Below, one piece after another: positions 1 through 10,393 of a stretch of 54,990 nt of DNA. Position 1 is the first letter of the stretch. Each line of letters opens with the position of its first letter. A program made the translations under genes and the position numbers. The stretch is taken from the NCBI GenBank assembly GCA_902515405.1, contig CABXUS010000008.1, forward strand, positions 1-54,990, in the 5' to 3' direction. The notes beneath the pieces were generated by a model. The model made no database searches. It was not told where the DNA came from and saw nothing but the letters and a program-made list of their open reading frames with translations. Source of the DNA: an uncultured Bacteroidota bacterium (GTDB lineage: Bacteria; Bacteroidota; Bacteroidia; Flavobacteriales; Flavobacteriaceae).

Positions 1-11
1 TATTAACATTT

Positions 12-1187
12 CTAAATAGAATTAAGAATATGTAAAATTATTTTACAACCTTTTTTTATTTCTAAATTTGATATGGTAAGTGGAGGAGTTATTCTTACCG
101 CTTTTTTCTCATATAATAGCCAAAAGAGTATAAGTCCTTTTTTTAATGCTTTTAAAACCAGTTCATTTGCAATTTTTTGATTTTTTAAAATTATTGCAAG
201 CATTAAACCCTTTCCTCTTATATCTTTTATATATGGGTGAACTAATAAATCTTTAATTAGACATTCTTTATTAATTGTATTATCAATTAATTTTTTTTTC
301 AAAATTATAGACAGGGTTTTATGTCCAGCAGATGCTATAACAGGGTGACCACCAAAGGTAGTTATGTGACCTAAAATAGGGTTTTTTTGAAACTGATTCA
401 TAAATGACTTTTTTGTTATCATTGCTCCAATAGGAAAACCACCTCCAAGAGCTTTACCCAATAATAAAATATCTGGGGAAATACCATAATGTTCAAATGC
501 AAATAATTTTCCAGTTCTTCCAAGTCCCGATTGTAATTCATCTAATATTAATAAAGCACCAACCTTTTCACATCTACTTTTTATTTTTTTTAAAAAATTA
601 TTTTCAGGAAGAATAAAGCCAGCTCCCCCTTGAATAGTTTCTAAAATTACACATGCAGTATTATTATCGATAATTTCTAAATTATCAGCATCATTATAAT
701 TAATATAATGTATGTTAGATAAAAGAGGTCTATATGCACTTTTTCTTTTTTCAAACCCAGAAACACTTAATGCTCCATGAGTACTTCCATGGTATGAATT
801 TATAGCAGAAATTATTTTTGATCTACCCGTTATTCTTTTACTAATTTTTAATGCGGCTTCTACTGCCTCAGTTCCAGAATTTGTAAGGTAAACAGAGTTC
901 AAGTTGTTTGGTAAATTATTTACTAATAGTTCGCAAAGTTTAACGCTTGATTCTTGAACGAATTCACCATAAACCATTACATGAGAATATTTTTTTAATT
1001 GCTTAAAAATGGCATTATTAATCTCTTTATTTGAGTGACCTAAATTACATACAGAAACACCAGCTACAAAGTCTAAATACTTTCTGTTTTTATCATCATA
1101 TATGTAGGAACCTTTTGCTCTAACAACTTTAAGTGAAAGTGGATTTGGAACAATTTGTGCCTGGAATTTTTTAAACTTACTGATCAA
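12..1187 (-). CDS. class III pyridoxal-phosphate aminotransferase (acetylornithine aminotransferase-like)
   Basis: This is a fold-type I PLP enzyme of 391 residues, the usual length for the acetylornithine/ornithine aminotransferase group. The phosphate-binding SGTEA motif lies at 104-108. The cofactor Asp is D216 in LILDELQ, and the Schiff-base lysine is K245 in LLLGKALGGG. The family transfers amino groups between omega-amino acids and 2-oxoglutarate; the exact substrate cannot be read from sequence. It is the last gene of the minus-strand run from the TrmH-type methyltransferase and starts 4 bases after the OstA-like gene stops. No arginine-pathway genes are nearby, so argD is not assigned. 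Confidence 0.88.
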   Translation of the reverse strand: MISKFKKFQAQIVPNPLSLKVVRAKGSYIYDDKNRKYLDFVAGVSVCNLGHSNKEINNAIFKQLKKYSHVMVYGEFVQESSVKLCELLVNNLPNNLNSVYLTNSGTEAVEAALKISKRITGRSKIISAINSYHGSTHGALSVSGFEKRKSAYRPLLSNIHYINYNDADNLEIIDNNTACVILETIQGGAGFILPENNFLKKIKSRCEKVGALLILDELQSGLGRTGKLFAFEHYGISPDILLLGKALGGGFPIGAMITKKSFMNQFQKNPILGHITTFGGHPVIASAGHKTLSIILKKKLIDNTINKECLIKDLLVHPYIKDIRGKGLMLAIILKNQKIANELVLKALKKGLILFWLLYEKKAVRITPPLTISNLEIKKGCKIILHILNSI

Positions 1188-1191
1188 TTAA

Positions 1192-2790
1192 TTATAATTT
1201 ATCTTTTGATAATATTCGTTCCTTAAATCTATCAATAAATCCAAAAAGTTTTTTCTCATTATCTTCTAGATTCATTTCTGGATATAGAACACCCTCAGGT
1301 TGATTATAAAATATTATATCATCAATTCCATTCTCTTTAAATGAAATTAAAATTGAACTTGCAAGTGCTTTATCTATGCCAATCAACTCATTATTTTCAT
1401 CATACATATAATAAATTAATTCAGCATTTTTATCAATTTTAATTTTATCAATTTTATTATTTATTATCTTTCCAAATAATTTAATTCCTTTCATTTGATT
1501 ATAGTTGTTTCCTTTACCTAATGTATCAATTTCAACTATGAAGCTATTATTTGAGATTTTTAATGAATCAATAATATTTTTATCCAAATCTTCTTTTAAA
1601 ATAATTTCATCTCCACTTATTTGACTGTTACCATCCCAAATAATCGGATTTAGTTTGTTTATTTCATTCTCGCTAAGAATTTGAAGCTGTCTTTTACTCA
1701 GTTCATTTCTAGAAAGAGTTGTCAAACCTTTATATTTATCTATCACGATTTTATCAGATTTTCCACTCATTGAACCTTTAAAAAATCTAACATTATAATA
1801 TCCAATTAATTTTCTTTTATTTTTATTTCCGATTGAATACAGTGTGTCAGCAGCAATAAATAATGAATCATTTTTTGTAATGTTTATTGCAACAGGATTT
1901 TTTGTTATCAAAGCTGAGTCAATTTTTTCAAATACTTCAGCGTATTCTCCTTCTATAATTAAGTTTTCCTTTTTATCAATTATTTTAATATTATTTGATG
2001 CACTAGCAAATTGTTTATTCTCGTTAAAGAAAATACTGTCTCCGTAAATAACTCTTTCTTCAGAACTTATCTTCGCATCATTTTTAAAAATACCTATTTT
2101 ATTTTTTGTATCATAAAAGCCATCATTACAAAATATGTTATAATTTTCTGTAGTAATAGTTGAATATTTGTAAAATAATGCTTTTTCAGTTTCAAGAAAA
2201 TAATCCATCATATTTGATCTAATTTTATATTCTGGATTAGTGACAACTACATTTTCTTTAAATTCATATTTTTTAGAATCAATTAGGTATTTACCATTTT
2301 TACTTTCAATGGTTGAAAGACTATCAACTATTTTTCCATTATCATTAAAATAAATTTCATTTAAATTTCTGTCAAAAAAAAGAATTTTTGATGTTAGCTC
2401 CATTTCATCATTAATAAATTTAACAGAACCATAACTTGAAAACTTTCTTTTTAAACCATCATAATTCAATGAGTCACAAAATAGATTTATTGAGTCACCT
2501 TGCTTAACATGCACTTGTCCTTCAGCAATAAAAGAATTTTGTTTTTGAAAAAAAATAGCTTTTTTTGAAAAAATATCCATATCATCATGTGTGAGATGGA
2601 CTTTTTTGTTAGAATTTCCTTTTAAAATATTACCATCTGGATATTCTATTTCATTTCTGTCAAATGATTCAGCACTTTTTATCTCAATGTTTTTTTCCTG
2701 AGAATATAAATTAATTGAAAAAAAAATTGTTAAGAAAAAAAAAGGTATTTTTCCTTTAAACAAGTATTGTTTGTTTTCTATCAGGTCCAA
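1192..2790 (-). CDS. OstA/LptA-like organic solvent tolerance protein, exported
   Basis: This 532-residue protein has an N-terminal hydrophobic signal (FFFLTIFFSINLYSQ) followed by beta-rich repeats typical of the OstA/LptA/LptD N-terminal jelly roll, for example 'VHVKQGDSINLFCDSLNY' and later similar units. Flavobacterial homologues of about this size are annotated OstA-like and are thought to act in lipopolysaccharide transport across the periplasm. The ATG at 2790 overlaps purA by 35 bases and puts acidic residues before the signal. A TTG at 2763 would give a cleaner signal peptide (523 residues) and only an 8-base overlap, so the true start is uncertain. It is co-directional with purA and the aminotransferase gene. 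Confidence 0.8.
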   Translation of the reverse strand: MDLIENKQYLFKGKIPFFFLTIFFSINLYSQEKNIEIKSAESFDRNEIEYPDGNILKGNSNKKVHLTHDDMDIFSKKAIFFQKQNSFIAEGQVHVKQGDSINLFCDSLNYDGLKRKFSSYGSVKFINDEMELTSKILFFDRNLNEIYFNDNGKIVDSLSTIESKNGKYLIDSKKYEFKENVVVTNPEYKIRSNMMDYFLETEKALFYKYSTITTENYNIFCNDGFYDTKNKIGIFKNDAKISSEERVIYGDSIFFNENKQFASASNNIKIIDKKENLIIEGEYAEVFEKIDSALITKNPVAINITKNDSLFIAADTLYSIGNKNKRKLIGYYNVRFFKGSMSGKSDKIVIDKYKGLTTLSRNELSKRQLQILSENEINKLNPIIWDGNSQISGDEIILKEDLDKNIIDSLKISNNSFIVEIDTLGKGNNYNQMKGIKLFGKIINNKIDKIKIDKNAELIYYMYDENNELIGIDKALASSILISFKENGIDDIIFYNQPEGVLYPEMNLEDNEKKLFGFIDRFKERILSKDKL

Positions 2791-4027
2791 CAGATATAAT
2801 TTTAATTTTAAGCTTTAAATGATCCTCTAAAAAATGTATATAATTTTTAAAATTTAATGGTAAATCTTCATAAGTTCTTACTTTGGTAATATCTTCTTCC
2901 CATCCCTCTAATTTTTCGTAGATTGGTGTCATATTTTCTTCAAGGATTGAAAAAGGTAAATAATCTAAATTTTTTCCTTTATAGTTATACTTAGTACATA
3001 CTTTAATTTTTTCAATTCCTGAAAGAACATCCCCTTTCATCATAATCAGTTCTGTGACACCATTTACACTTATTGAATGTTTTAGGGAAACTAAGTCTAA
3101 CCATCCACACCTTCTAGGCCTTCCTGTTGTTGCTCCAAATTCATTTCCAATTTTGGCCATTCTTTGACTAATAGCATCGTGAAGTTCAGTTGGGAAAGGA
3201 CCACTTCCAACTCTCGTTGTATATGCTTTAAAAATCCCAAATACTTCATTTATTTTATTTGGGGCTATTCCTAAACCTGTACATGCACCAGCAGAAGTTG
3301 TATTAGATGACGTAACGTATGGGTAGGTTCCAAAATCTATATCTAATAAAGATCCTTGAGCACCTTCAGCCAAGATTTTTTTACCACTATTAATTGATTC
3401 ATTTAAATAGTGTTCACTGTCGATAAAAGTTATTTTTTTTAAAAAATTTAGAGAAGCTTGAAATTCTCTCTTCAATTCATCTATATTAAATTCAATATCG
3501 ACATTAAAATTATTTATAATATTAAGATGTTTATTAGTTAAAGCTTCAAATTTTTCGTCCCAACCATCTAATTCTAAATCACCAACTCTCAATCCATTTC
3601 TTCCAGTTTTGTCCATGTAGGTAGGACCTATCCCTTTTAATGTAGATCCAATCTTTTTCTTACCTTTTGAAAGTTCAGATGCTTTGTCAATTAGTCTGTG
3701 AGTAGGTAAGATTAAATGGGCTTTTCTTGAAATGAGAAGTTTATCATTTAGGTCAACTTTAAGTTCATCTAATTTTTCTATCTCGTTCTGAAAAATGACT
3801 GGATCAATTACAACTCCGTTACCAATAATATTTAATTTGTTGTCGTGAAAAATACCTGATGGAATTGTATGTAAAACATGTTTTATTCCATCAAATTCAA
3901 GTGTGTGTCCAGCATTTGGTCCACCTTGAAACCTAGCAATGATATCATAATCTTTAGTTAAAACATCAACAATTTTACCTTTACCTTCATCACCCCATTG
4001 GAGTCCTAAAATTAAGTCAATTTTCAT
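2756..4027 (-). CDS. purA: adenylosuccinate synthase
   Basis: PurA condenses IMP and aspartate with GTP hydrolysis to form adenylosuccinate, the first committed step to AMP, in the cytoplasm. The 423-residue length is normal. The GTP/IMP loop WGDEGKGK is at 11-18, followed by GGPNAGHT, then [12 protein letters not shown] and the C-terminal [11 protein letters not shown] motif, all diagnostic. Its start overlaps the stop of the upstream Fur-family gene by four bases (ATGA), which indicates translational coupling. No sign of damage. Confidence 0.98.
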   Translation of the reverse strand: MKIDLILGLQWGDEGKGKIVDVLTKDYDIIARFQGGPNAGHTLEFDGIKHVLHTIPSGIFHDNKLNIIGNGVVIDPVIFQNEIEKLDELKVDLNDKLLISRKAHLILPTHRLIDKASELSKGKKKIGSTLKGIGPTYMDKTGRNGLRVGDLELDGWDEKFEALTNKHLNIINNFNVDIEFNIDELKREFQASLNFLKKITFIDSEHYLNESINSGKKILAEGAQGSLLDIDFGTYPYVTSSNTTSAGACTGLGIAPNKINEVFGIFKAYTTRVGSGPFPTELHDAISQRMAKIGNEFGATTGRPRRCGWLDLVSLKHSISVNGVTELIMMKGDVLSGIEKIKVCTKYNYKGKNLDYLPFSILEENMTPIYEKLEGWEEDITKVRTYEDLPLNFKNYIHFLEDHLKLKIKIISVGPDRKQTILV

Positions 4028-4470
4028 TTTTTATTTTTGGTTGCATAAAAATACAAAGAGTGTTTATCAACTTCGATATTAAATATATCTTCTATACTCT
4101 CTTTAATGTTTTGAATTCTAGGATCACAAAACTCAATAACTTCCCCAGTGTCTGTCAAAATTATATGATCATGTTGTCTGTCAAAATAAGATTTTTCATA
4201 ATGAGCTTGGCTTGAGCCAAATTGATGTTTTCTTACTAAATGACATTCAAGGAGTAATTCTATTGTATTGTATAAGGTTGCTCTGCTGACTCTATATTTT
4301 TTTGATTTCATCAATGAGTACAGGGATTCAATATCAAAATGATTATCCAGATTATAAATCTCTTTTAATATTGCATATCTCTCAGGGGTTTTTCTATGAG
4401 ATTTAGAATCAAGATATTTACAAAAAACATCTTTTACTAGCTGTTGATTGGTTTTTGTTTTTTCGATCAT
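4024..4470 (-). CDS. Fur-family transcriptional regulator
   Basis: This is a 148-residue winged-helix metalloregulator. The recognition helix is in [15 protein letters not shown] (about 59-73), and the dimerisation/metal region holds [15 protein letters not shown]. The C-terminal CxxC pairs that bind structural zinc in classical Fur are absent; only isolated cysteines are present. Fur proteins encoded beside purA in flavobacteria share this, so it looks like a lineage type rather than decay. Its regulon (iron, zinc or peroxide) cannot be told from sequence. It overlaps purA by four bases and follows the RelA/SpoT gene after 26 bases. Confidence 0.9.
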   Translation of the reverse strand: MIEKTKTNQQLVKDVFCKYLDSKSHRKTPERYAILKEIYNLDNHFDIESLYSLMKSKKYRVSRATLYNTIELLLECHLVRKHQFGSSQAHYEKSYFDRQHDHIILTDTGEVIEFCDPRIQNIKESIEDIFNIEVDKHSLYFYATKNKK

Positions 4471-4496
4471 TTAAAAATCTACCTTAAATTTAAATA

Positions 4497-6695
4497 TTAA
4501 TCTCTAACAACCTTATAAACTCCTTTAATTTTTTTTATTCTCAAAATTAACTTATCAATAATTTTTTTATTTATTACACGAACAGTAATTGAGCCTTTAA
4601 AAGTATCACCCTCAGTATCAAAAGACATCCTCCTCATATTGATGCTTAAATTCTCAGAAATAATATTGGTTATCTTATTTACCAAACCAATATTATCAAT
4701 ACCAATAATTTTAATTGTAGATGAAAAGTCATGTTGTGTGGAATCTATCCATTTAGCTTTTAAAATTCTGTAAGCAAACTTAGACTGTAAGCTAACAGCA
4801 TTTTTACAATCAGACTTATGAACTTTAATTCCCTCATTAACTGTAACGAATCCAAAAACTTTATCTCCAGGCAGCGGCTTACAGCAACTTGCTAAGGAAT
4901 ATTCTAATCTTTCATTATCATAACCAAAAACAAGTTGATTATAATTAGTGTTAATATTACCTGATTCTTTTGTTTTAGTTGAATTTGAAATTTTTCCTTT
5001 AAAGAATTTTATTATTCTGTTCTGTGAAGCTGCATATTTCTTTAACTCACTATTATCAATTGTGCCAATTCCAATTCTATAAAATAGATCTAGTGAAGTT
5101 TGAAGATTAAAGAAAGCTTGTATTTTATTTATATTACTTTGATTAAAATTAATTTTTAATTGTTTTAATTTTCTTCTTAATATTTCTTTACCCTCATCAG
5201 CAATCTGTTTTTTATTCTCTTTAATTGAAGATCTTATGGCTGATTTTGCTTTAGAAGTAATTACAAAATCAAGCCAACTAGCACTTGGTTTTGAGTTGTT
5301 ACTTTTAATTATTTGAACTTGCTCACCACTATTTAATTTATAATTAAGAGGGACAATTTTTCCATTTACTTTAATCCCTCTTGTTTTTAGACCTAATCCA
5401 GAGTGAATATGAAAAGCAAAGTCAAGGGCCGTAGAACCTTTTGGTAAAGATTTTAAATCTCCTTCTGGTGTAAAAACAAAAATTTCATCAGAGTATAAAT
5501 TAAGTTTAAAGTCTTCAACAAAATTTACGGCACTTGAATCAGGATTTTTTAAAACTTCTTGCAATCTATTTAACCATTTTTCAAGTCCACTTTCTTTATT
5601 ATTACCTAACTTATATTTGTAGTGAGCAGCATACCCTCTTTCGGCAATTTCATGCATTCTGGCAGATCTTACCTGCACTTCAATCCATCTTTTATTGGGT
5701 CCTACAACAGTTATATGTAAGGCTTCGTATCCATTAGATTTTGGAGTAGAAATCCAATCTCTTAACCTTGTTGGATTAGGTCGATATACATCTGTTACAA
5801 TTGAATATATTTTCCAAGCTATTAATTTTTCTAAAACTGGCTCTGCATCATAAATTATTCTAACTGCAAAACGATCATATACTTCATCTATATTTATGTT
5901 TTTTTTAAGCATTTTATTTCTAACTGAATATATAGATTTACTACGTCCATTAATTTTAAAGTCCAAGTTTTCAGTTTTTAACTTATCTGATATTTTTCTA
6001 GCAAAGTTTCTTATGTATAGGTTTTGATTATCTTTTGTTTTTGCAAGGTTATTTTTGATTTTATTAAAAACTTCAGGTTCAGTATATTTTAAACTTAAAT
6101 CTTCTAGTTCATTTTTTATTTCATATAAACCAATCCTATGAGCAATAGGTGCATATATATACAAAGTTTCGGAAGATATCTTAATTTGTTTTTCATATGA
6201 TAAAAAATCCAAAGTCTTCATATTATGAAGTCTATCTGCGATTTTGATTAAAATAACCCTTATGTCATCATTTAATGTCAATAGCATTTTTCTAAAATTT
6301 TCTGCTTGAATTGACAATATTTTTTCTTTTTTAAATTTTGAGATTTTAGTTAGTCCATCTACAATTTTAGCAATTTCTTTTCCAAAAATTTCTTCAATTT
6401 TTTCTATTGAATATTTTGAATCTTCAACAACATCATGTAATAATGCAGAGGCTATACTTTGAGCATCTAAACCAATTTTTGAGGCTACAATTTTAGCTAC
6501 AGATATTGGGTGGAAAATATAAGGAGTGCCGGACTTTCTAGTTTGATTACTATGTGCATCAATTGCAATTTCAAGTGCTTTTCTAATTAAAACTTTATCA
6601 TCATCGTTTAACGTTTGATAACTAATTTTTAACAAACTTTTATACTCTCTGGATATTTGTTGGTTTATATTTTTATTAGCAGTAGAAAAATTCAT
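4497..6695 (-). CDS. bifunctional (p)ppGpp synthetase/hydrolase RelA/SpoT
   Basis: At 732 residues this is a full-length Rel protein that makes and degrades the stringent-response alarmone (p)ppGpp. The HD hydrolase domain is intact (H62 in FHPISVAKI and H87-D88 in ALLHDVVEDS). The synthetase domain has the nucleotide-binding segment PKSNGYEALHITVVG. A TGS domain follows (VFTPEGDLKSLPKGSTALDF, about 415-475), and the C-terminus carries a CC-containing zinc-finger region (SCCKPLPGD) and an ACT domain. Both catalytic halves look functional, as expected when it is the only long Rel protein of a genome. It lies nine bases downstream of the methyltransferase gene in the same operon. Confidence 0.95.
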   Translation of the reverse strand: MNFSTANKNINQQISREYKSLLKISYQTLNDDDKVLIRKALEIAIDAHSNQTRKSGTPYIFHPISVAKIVASKIGLDAQSIASALLHDVVEDSKYSIEKIEEIFGKEIAKIVDGLTKISKFKKEKILSIQAENFRKMLLTLNDDIRVILIKIADRLHNMKTLDFLSYEKQIKISSETLYIYAPIAHRIGLYEIKNELEDLSLKYTEPEVFNKIKNNLAKTKDNQNLYIRNFARKISDKLKTENLDFKINGRSKSIYSVRNKMLKKNINIDEVYDRFAVRIIYDAEPVLEKLIAWKIYSIVTDVYRPNPTRLRDWISTPKSNGYEALHITVVGPNKRWIEVQVRSARMHEIAERGYAAHYKYKLGNNKESGLEKWLNRLQEVLKNPDSSAVNFVEDFKLNLYSDEIFVFTPEGDLKSLPKGSTALDFAFHIHSGLGLKTRGIKVNGKIVPLNYKLNSGEQVQIIKSNNSKPSASWLDFVITSKAKSAIRSSIKENKKQIADEGKEILRRKLKQLKINFNQSNINKIQAFFNLQTSLDLFYRIGIGTIDNSELKKYAASQNRIIKFFKGKISNSTKTKESGNINTNYNQLVFGYDNERLEYSLASCCKPLPGDKVFGFVTVNEGIKVHKSDCKNAVSLQSKFAYRILKAKWIDSTQHDFSSTIKIIGIDNIGLVNKITNIISENLSINMRRMSFDTEGDTFKGSITVRVINKKIIDKLILRIKKIKGVYKVVRD

Positions 6696-6704
6696 TACTT
6701 AAAT

Positions 6705-7484
6705 TTAAGAGAATTTTCTCTGATTTAATGCTTCATATAGAATTATTGCTGTTGCAACAGAAAGATTTAATGAATCAACTTTTCCATGTATGGGTATACT
6801 TAAAAGTTTATCTGATTTTTTAATAAATTGATTATTAATACTAGATTTTTCAGGACCCATTACTATCGCACACCTTTTTTTAAAGTCAATTTTTTTATAA
6901 TCTGTATTTGATTTTATATAAGAGCTGTAAATCTTAAACTTATTCTTTTCTAGAAAATTAATTATTTCATTAGTTTTAGTTTGAAAAATATTTAATGAAA
7001 ATATAGAACCTAAACTTGCTCTAATTGTATTTGGATTAAAAATTTCAACGTTTGAGTCTGATAAAACAATATTCTTAAAACCACTGGCTTCAAATGTTCT
7101 CATTATAGCTCCAATATTACCAGGTTTTTCAGGATTTTCTAATATTAAAAATAATTCATCATCATTCAATTTAAGTTTTTCAATATCAAAATATTTATAA
7201 TTTACAATGGCAAAAACACCCTCACTCTCTCTGTAAATAATTTTTTTTATTAAATTATCAGCTATTTCGAATATCTGTATGTTTAGTTTATCAATTTTTT
7301 TAGATTTTTTTTTATTAGAAATAAAAATCATATCAATAATAAAGTTAGATTTTAGACATAGCTCTATTTCTTTTTGACCTTCAACAATAAATTTTTTTTC
7401 TTTTTTTCTAAAGTTTGCTTTTTGGTTTAATTTCCTAGCATACTTGAACAAAATATTATCTTTACTGGATATTTTATTAATCAT
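6705..7484 (-). CDS. TrmH/SpoU-family RNA 2'-O-methyltransferase
   Basis: This 259-residue SPOUT methyltransferase has an N-terminal substrate-binding domain (FIVEGQKEIELCL) and the knotted catalytic domain. The three family motifs are present: motif 1 ENPEKPGNIGAIMRTFEASG (116-135), motif 2 IVMGPEKSSI, and motif 3 SIPIHGKVDSLNLSVATAI. Members methylate a ribose 2'-OH in rRNA or tRNA; the target base is not determinable here. It is the first gene of the minus-strand housekeeping operon and diverges from the cysteine desulfurase gene across 51 bases. Confidence 0.92.
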   Translation of the reverse strand: MINKISSKDNILFKYARKLNQKANFRKKEKKFIVEGQKEIELCLKSNFIIDMIFISNKKKSKKIDKLNIQIFEIADNLIKKIIYRESEGVFAIVNYKYFDIEKLKLNDDELFLILENPEKPGNIGAIMRTFEASGFKNIVLSDSNVEIFNPNTIRASLGSIFSLNIFQTKTNEIINFLEKNKFKIYSSYIKSNTDYKKIDFKKRCAIVMGPEKSSINNQFIKKSDKLLSIPIHGKVDSLNLSVATAIILYEALNQRKFS

Positions 7485-7513
7485 AATCTTTTATAAAACT
7501 AATCAAAATCGTA

Positions 7514-7521
7514 TATCTTTG
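7514..7521 (+). promoter_or_regulatory. putative Bacteroidota -7 promoter element (TAnnTTTG)
   Basis: The octamer TATCTTTG matches the TAnnTTTG element used by the primary sigma factor of Bacteroidota. It ends 14 bases before the ATG of the cysteine desulfurase gene, which would leave a very short leader. The expected TTTG element about 19 bases upstream is not clear; only a T-run is seen there. Seen directly: the match and spacing. Inferred: promoter activity. Confidence 0.45.
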
Positions 7522-7535
7522 AAAAGTAATTTCAG

Positions 7536-8684
7536 ATGAATAAAATATATTTTGATAATGCTGCTACAACTGAAATGACTGATAAAGTAATTTCAGTTAT
7601 TATGGATACTATGAAAAATAATTATGGTAATCCATCTTCAACTCATTCTTTTGGCAGAAATTCTAAGTCAATATTAGAATTATCAAGAAAATTCATAGCT
7701 GAAAAACTGAATGTAAAAACAGGTGAAATCATCTTCACATCTGGTGGTACTGAATCTAATAACATGATAATAAAGTCTGTTGTTGAGGCTCAAAATATTG
7801 AGAGAATAATAACTACAAGAATTGAACATAAAGCTGTCTTAAACTCAATTGAGTCAATATCAAAAACTAAAAAAATATCAGTTGAATATTTAGACGTTGA
7901 CAGTTGTGGTAATCCTAATATTGAACAATTAAAAAATAGTCTTGAGAAATCTGATAAAATGACTTTAGTTAGTCTAATGCACATTAACAACGAAATCGGA
8001 ACAATTATAAATTTAAATGAATACGGTGAAATTTGTAGGTCAAACAATGCATTATTTCATAGTGATACTGTCCAAACCATAGGACATTATGATTTAGACT
8101 TAAGTGCTACAACTATTGATTTTATAACATGCTCAGCTCATAAGTTTCATGGACCAAAAGGGGTGGGTTTTGCATATATTAATAATGAAACAATTATTAA
8201 TCCATTCATTGAGGGAGGAAGTCAAGAAAGGGGTTACAGAGGAGGAACTGAAAGTATTCATAATATTTTAGGTTTGAAAACTGCATTTGAAATTTCTTAT
8301 GAGAGTTTAGAAAAAGATTCAAAAAAGGTTTCTAAAATAAAAGAATATTTCATCCATAGTATCTTAAAAAATATACCTGGAACTAAAATTAATGGAAATT
8401 CAGATACTCATAATTCTTCATATACAATTTTAAACCTATGTCTCCCGATTGCAAAGGAAAAGAAAACAGTTTTAGATTTTAAATTAGACCTTGCTGGAAT
8501 TGCATGCTCATCAGGAAGCGCATGTCAATCGGGTAGCTCTAAACCATCACATGTATTATCAGAAATTCTTTCAAATAGTGAAATGGAAAAAATATCACTT
8601 AGATTTTCATTCTCAAAGTTTAACTCGTTAGAGGAGGTTGATTATGTTCTAACTTTTTTGAAAGATTTTATTAATGATAACTAA
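7536..8684 (+). CDS. cysteine desulfurase, IscS/NifS type
   Basis: This PLP enzyme takes sulfur from cysteine as a persulfide for Fe-S cluster and thio-cofactor assembly. It has 382 residues. The N-terminal YFDNAATT and GGTESNN motifs bind cofactor. The PLP lysine is K203 in SAHKFHGPKG, and the catalytic cysteine is C330 in CSSGSACQSG. The sequence after it (SGSSKPSHVL) matches group I enzymes. It stands alone in its direction, with no iscU or suf genes adjacent, and converges on the M23 peptidase gene with a one-base gap. Confidence 0.95.
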   Translation: MNKIYFDNAATTEMTDKVISVIMDTMKNNYGNPSSTHSFGRNSKSILELSRKFIAEKLNVKTGEIIFTSGGTESNNMIIKSVVEAQNIERIITTRIEHKAVLNSIESISKTKKISVEYLDVDSCGNPNIEQLKNSLEKSDKMTLVSLMHINNEIGTIINLNEYGEICRSNNALFHSDTVQTIGHYDLDLSATTIDFITCSAHKFHGPKGVGFAYINNETIINPFIEGGSQERGYRGGTESIHNILGLKTAFEISYESLEKDSKKVSKIKEYFIHSILKNIPGTKINGNSDTHNSSYTILNLCLPIAKEKKTVLDFKLDLAGIACSSGSACQSGSSKPSHVLSEILSNSEMEKISLRFSFSKFNSLEEVDYVLTFLKDFINDN

Positions 8685-8685
8685 T

Positions 8686-10326
8686 TCAAAACAATAAAGA
8701 ATCAATAAGTTTAGTTGAATTGCCTACTAAATCTTCTGCAAAAACTTCAATTTTATTTACTTTTCCATAATTAATTAGTGTATCATTTTTAAAAAAGATT
8801 TTATTTAGTTTTGGTTCATATTCAAATAATGCCCAAGCATCATTTATTTTAACTCTATAATTTTTAATTCCAGTTTCTTTGTCAACAACGTAGTATTGAA
8901 GTTGATTTTTATAATTTAACCTTTTACTCCTAAATAATTTTGGAGGTATTGAATCTATATCAATAAAAAATTTACCTAATGATTTACCTCTAAAATTGTA
9001 ATACCCATCTTTAATTTTATCTGTAACAAAACTTTTTGACCCATCATAATTCATTCTTGACAGATATTGTCCTTTTTTATATTTTGATATAGGATATTTA
9101 ATTTGGAAATTTTTCCATGCAATTACAAAAGGGTTATAAGCATAAAGTGTATCATTCTCATATTTATGTAAAATTTTTGATTTTTGATCAAAAGTATTTT
9201 TATCAATTATTAACTCATGGTCATTGTACTTTAAATGATATTTCTTTTCGTTATTAATAGATTTATTATAAGAAAATTCGATTTTTTTATCGTATTCATA
9301 ATTAATACTATCTCCAACTACTTTTAAATTAATGTATGTGTTATTATTATCATAATCACTTAGTTTTATTTTTAAATTAAAATGATCCCCTTCTTTTATC
9401 AAAAGCCCATTATTTTGTTTTGAAACAAAACTTAGGTTCATTCTATTATCCCCAAATAATTTAACAATTCTAGATCTATTTTGTACATAGTACTCGTTAT
9501 CTATGAATTTTTTTTGAAATGGTTTTTCAGAAAACGTAAATGAATCAAAAATTAATTCAAAGCTTAATGTATCATTTTTAAAAAGTGAATACTTATAATT
9601 ACCAAAAATATTATTTGTTTTATTCTGTCTGTCATAAGATACAATACCAAAACCAATTGTATCAGTTGTTTTTATTATACCAGTTGTAAAGGTACTATCA
9701 TTAACTTTTGAAAGATTAAGCTGTTTTTTTCTTAGTGATCCATTTTTAATACCATAGAGAAATAAGCTTCTTAAATATGGACGGATTGTATCCTTAACGT
9801 CAAAATTATAGTATAGAGGATTTATAGGTAATTCCTTGTCAGTTTTTCTTATTTCAAAATGAAGATGGGGGCCAAAAGAACTACCAGTATTTCCAGATAA
9901 ACCAATAATTTCTTTTTTTCCAATTTTTAATTCATTCGATTTAAAAAATTTTTTAAACTCATACTTTTTGTTTTTATATTGAAGTTGATTCATTATTTTT
10001 TCAATCTTATCACTAAATTCACTTAAATGAGCGTAAACAGTCGTTATATTATTCCCATGATTAATGTAAACCACCTTACCAAATCCAGATGTTGAAACTT
10101 GAACTCTTGCAACATAACCTGAATCAATTGATCTTATTGGTAGTCCTTCTTTACCCTTGGTTTTGATGTCAATTCCTGAATGAAATCCACTTGACCTTAA
10201 TTCTCCAAAATTTCCACTTAACAGAATTGGAAAGTCAATTGGAGATTCAAATTTATTAGAATTATTGTTCTGTGAAAAACACACTAAGGAAATAAAGCTA
10301 ATAAAAACTAAAATTATTTTTTTCAA
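8686..10326 (-). CDS. M23-family peptidase (LytM-like), exported
   Basis: This 546-residue cell-wall endopeptidase-like protein begins with a signal peptide (IILVFISFISLVCFSQ). The M23 domain spans about 35-170. Zinc ligands H49 and D53 are in GFHSGIDIK, with the later motif AHLS and H154/H156 in FGPHLHFEIR, so catalytic residues are complete. The remaining 370 residues are beta-rich and unassigned, as in many flavobacterial M23 proteins of this length. It probably trims peptidoglycan in the periplasm; substrate bonds are not known. It diverges from the coiled-coil/ZapA pair. Confidence 0.9.
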   Translation of the reverse strand: MKKIILVFISFISLVCFSQNNNSNKFESPIDFPILLSGNFGELRSSGFHSGIDIKTKGKEGLPIRSIDSGYVARVQVSTSGFGKVVYINHGNNITTVYAHLSEFSDKIEKIMNQLQYKNKKYEFKKFFKSNELKIGKKEIIGLSGNTGSSFGPHLHFEIRKTDKELPINPLYYNFDVKDTIRPYLRSLFLYGIKNGSLRKKQLNLSKVNDSTFTTGIIKTTDTIGFGIVSYDRQNKTNNIFGNYKYSLFKNDTLSFELIFDSFTFSEKPFQKKFIDNEYYVQNRSRIVKLFGDNRMNLSFVSKQNNGLLIKEGDHFNLKIKLSDYDNNNTYINLKVVGDSINYEYDKKIEFSYNKSINNEKKYHLKYNDHELIIDKNTFDQKSKILHKYENDTLYAYNPFVIAWKNFQIKYPISKYKKGQYLSRMNYDGSKSFVTDKIKDGYYNFRGKSLGKFFIDIDSIPPKLFRSKRLNYKNQLQYYVVDKETGIKNYRVKINDAWALFEYEPKLNKIFFKNDTLINYGKVNKIEVFAEDLVGNSTKLIDSLLF

Positions 10327-10393
10327 AGAAATTTTAATTAATGAATTGTTTATAATTTTATATAGCTTTAAATTTATATAATACTATTTTATT

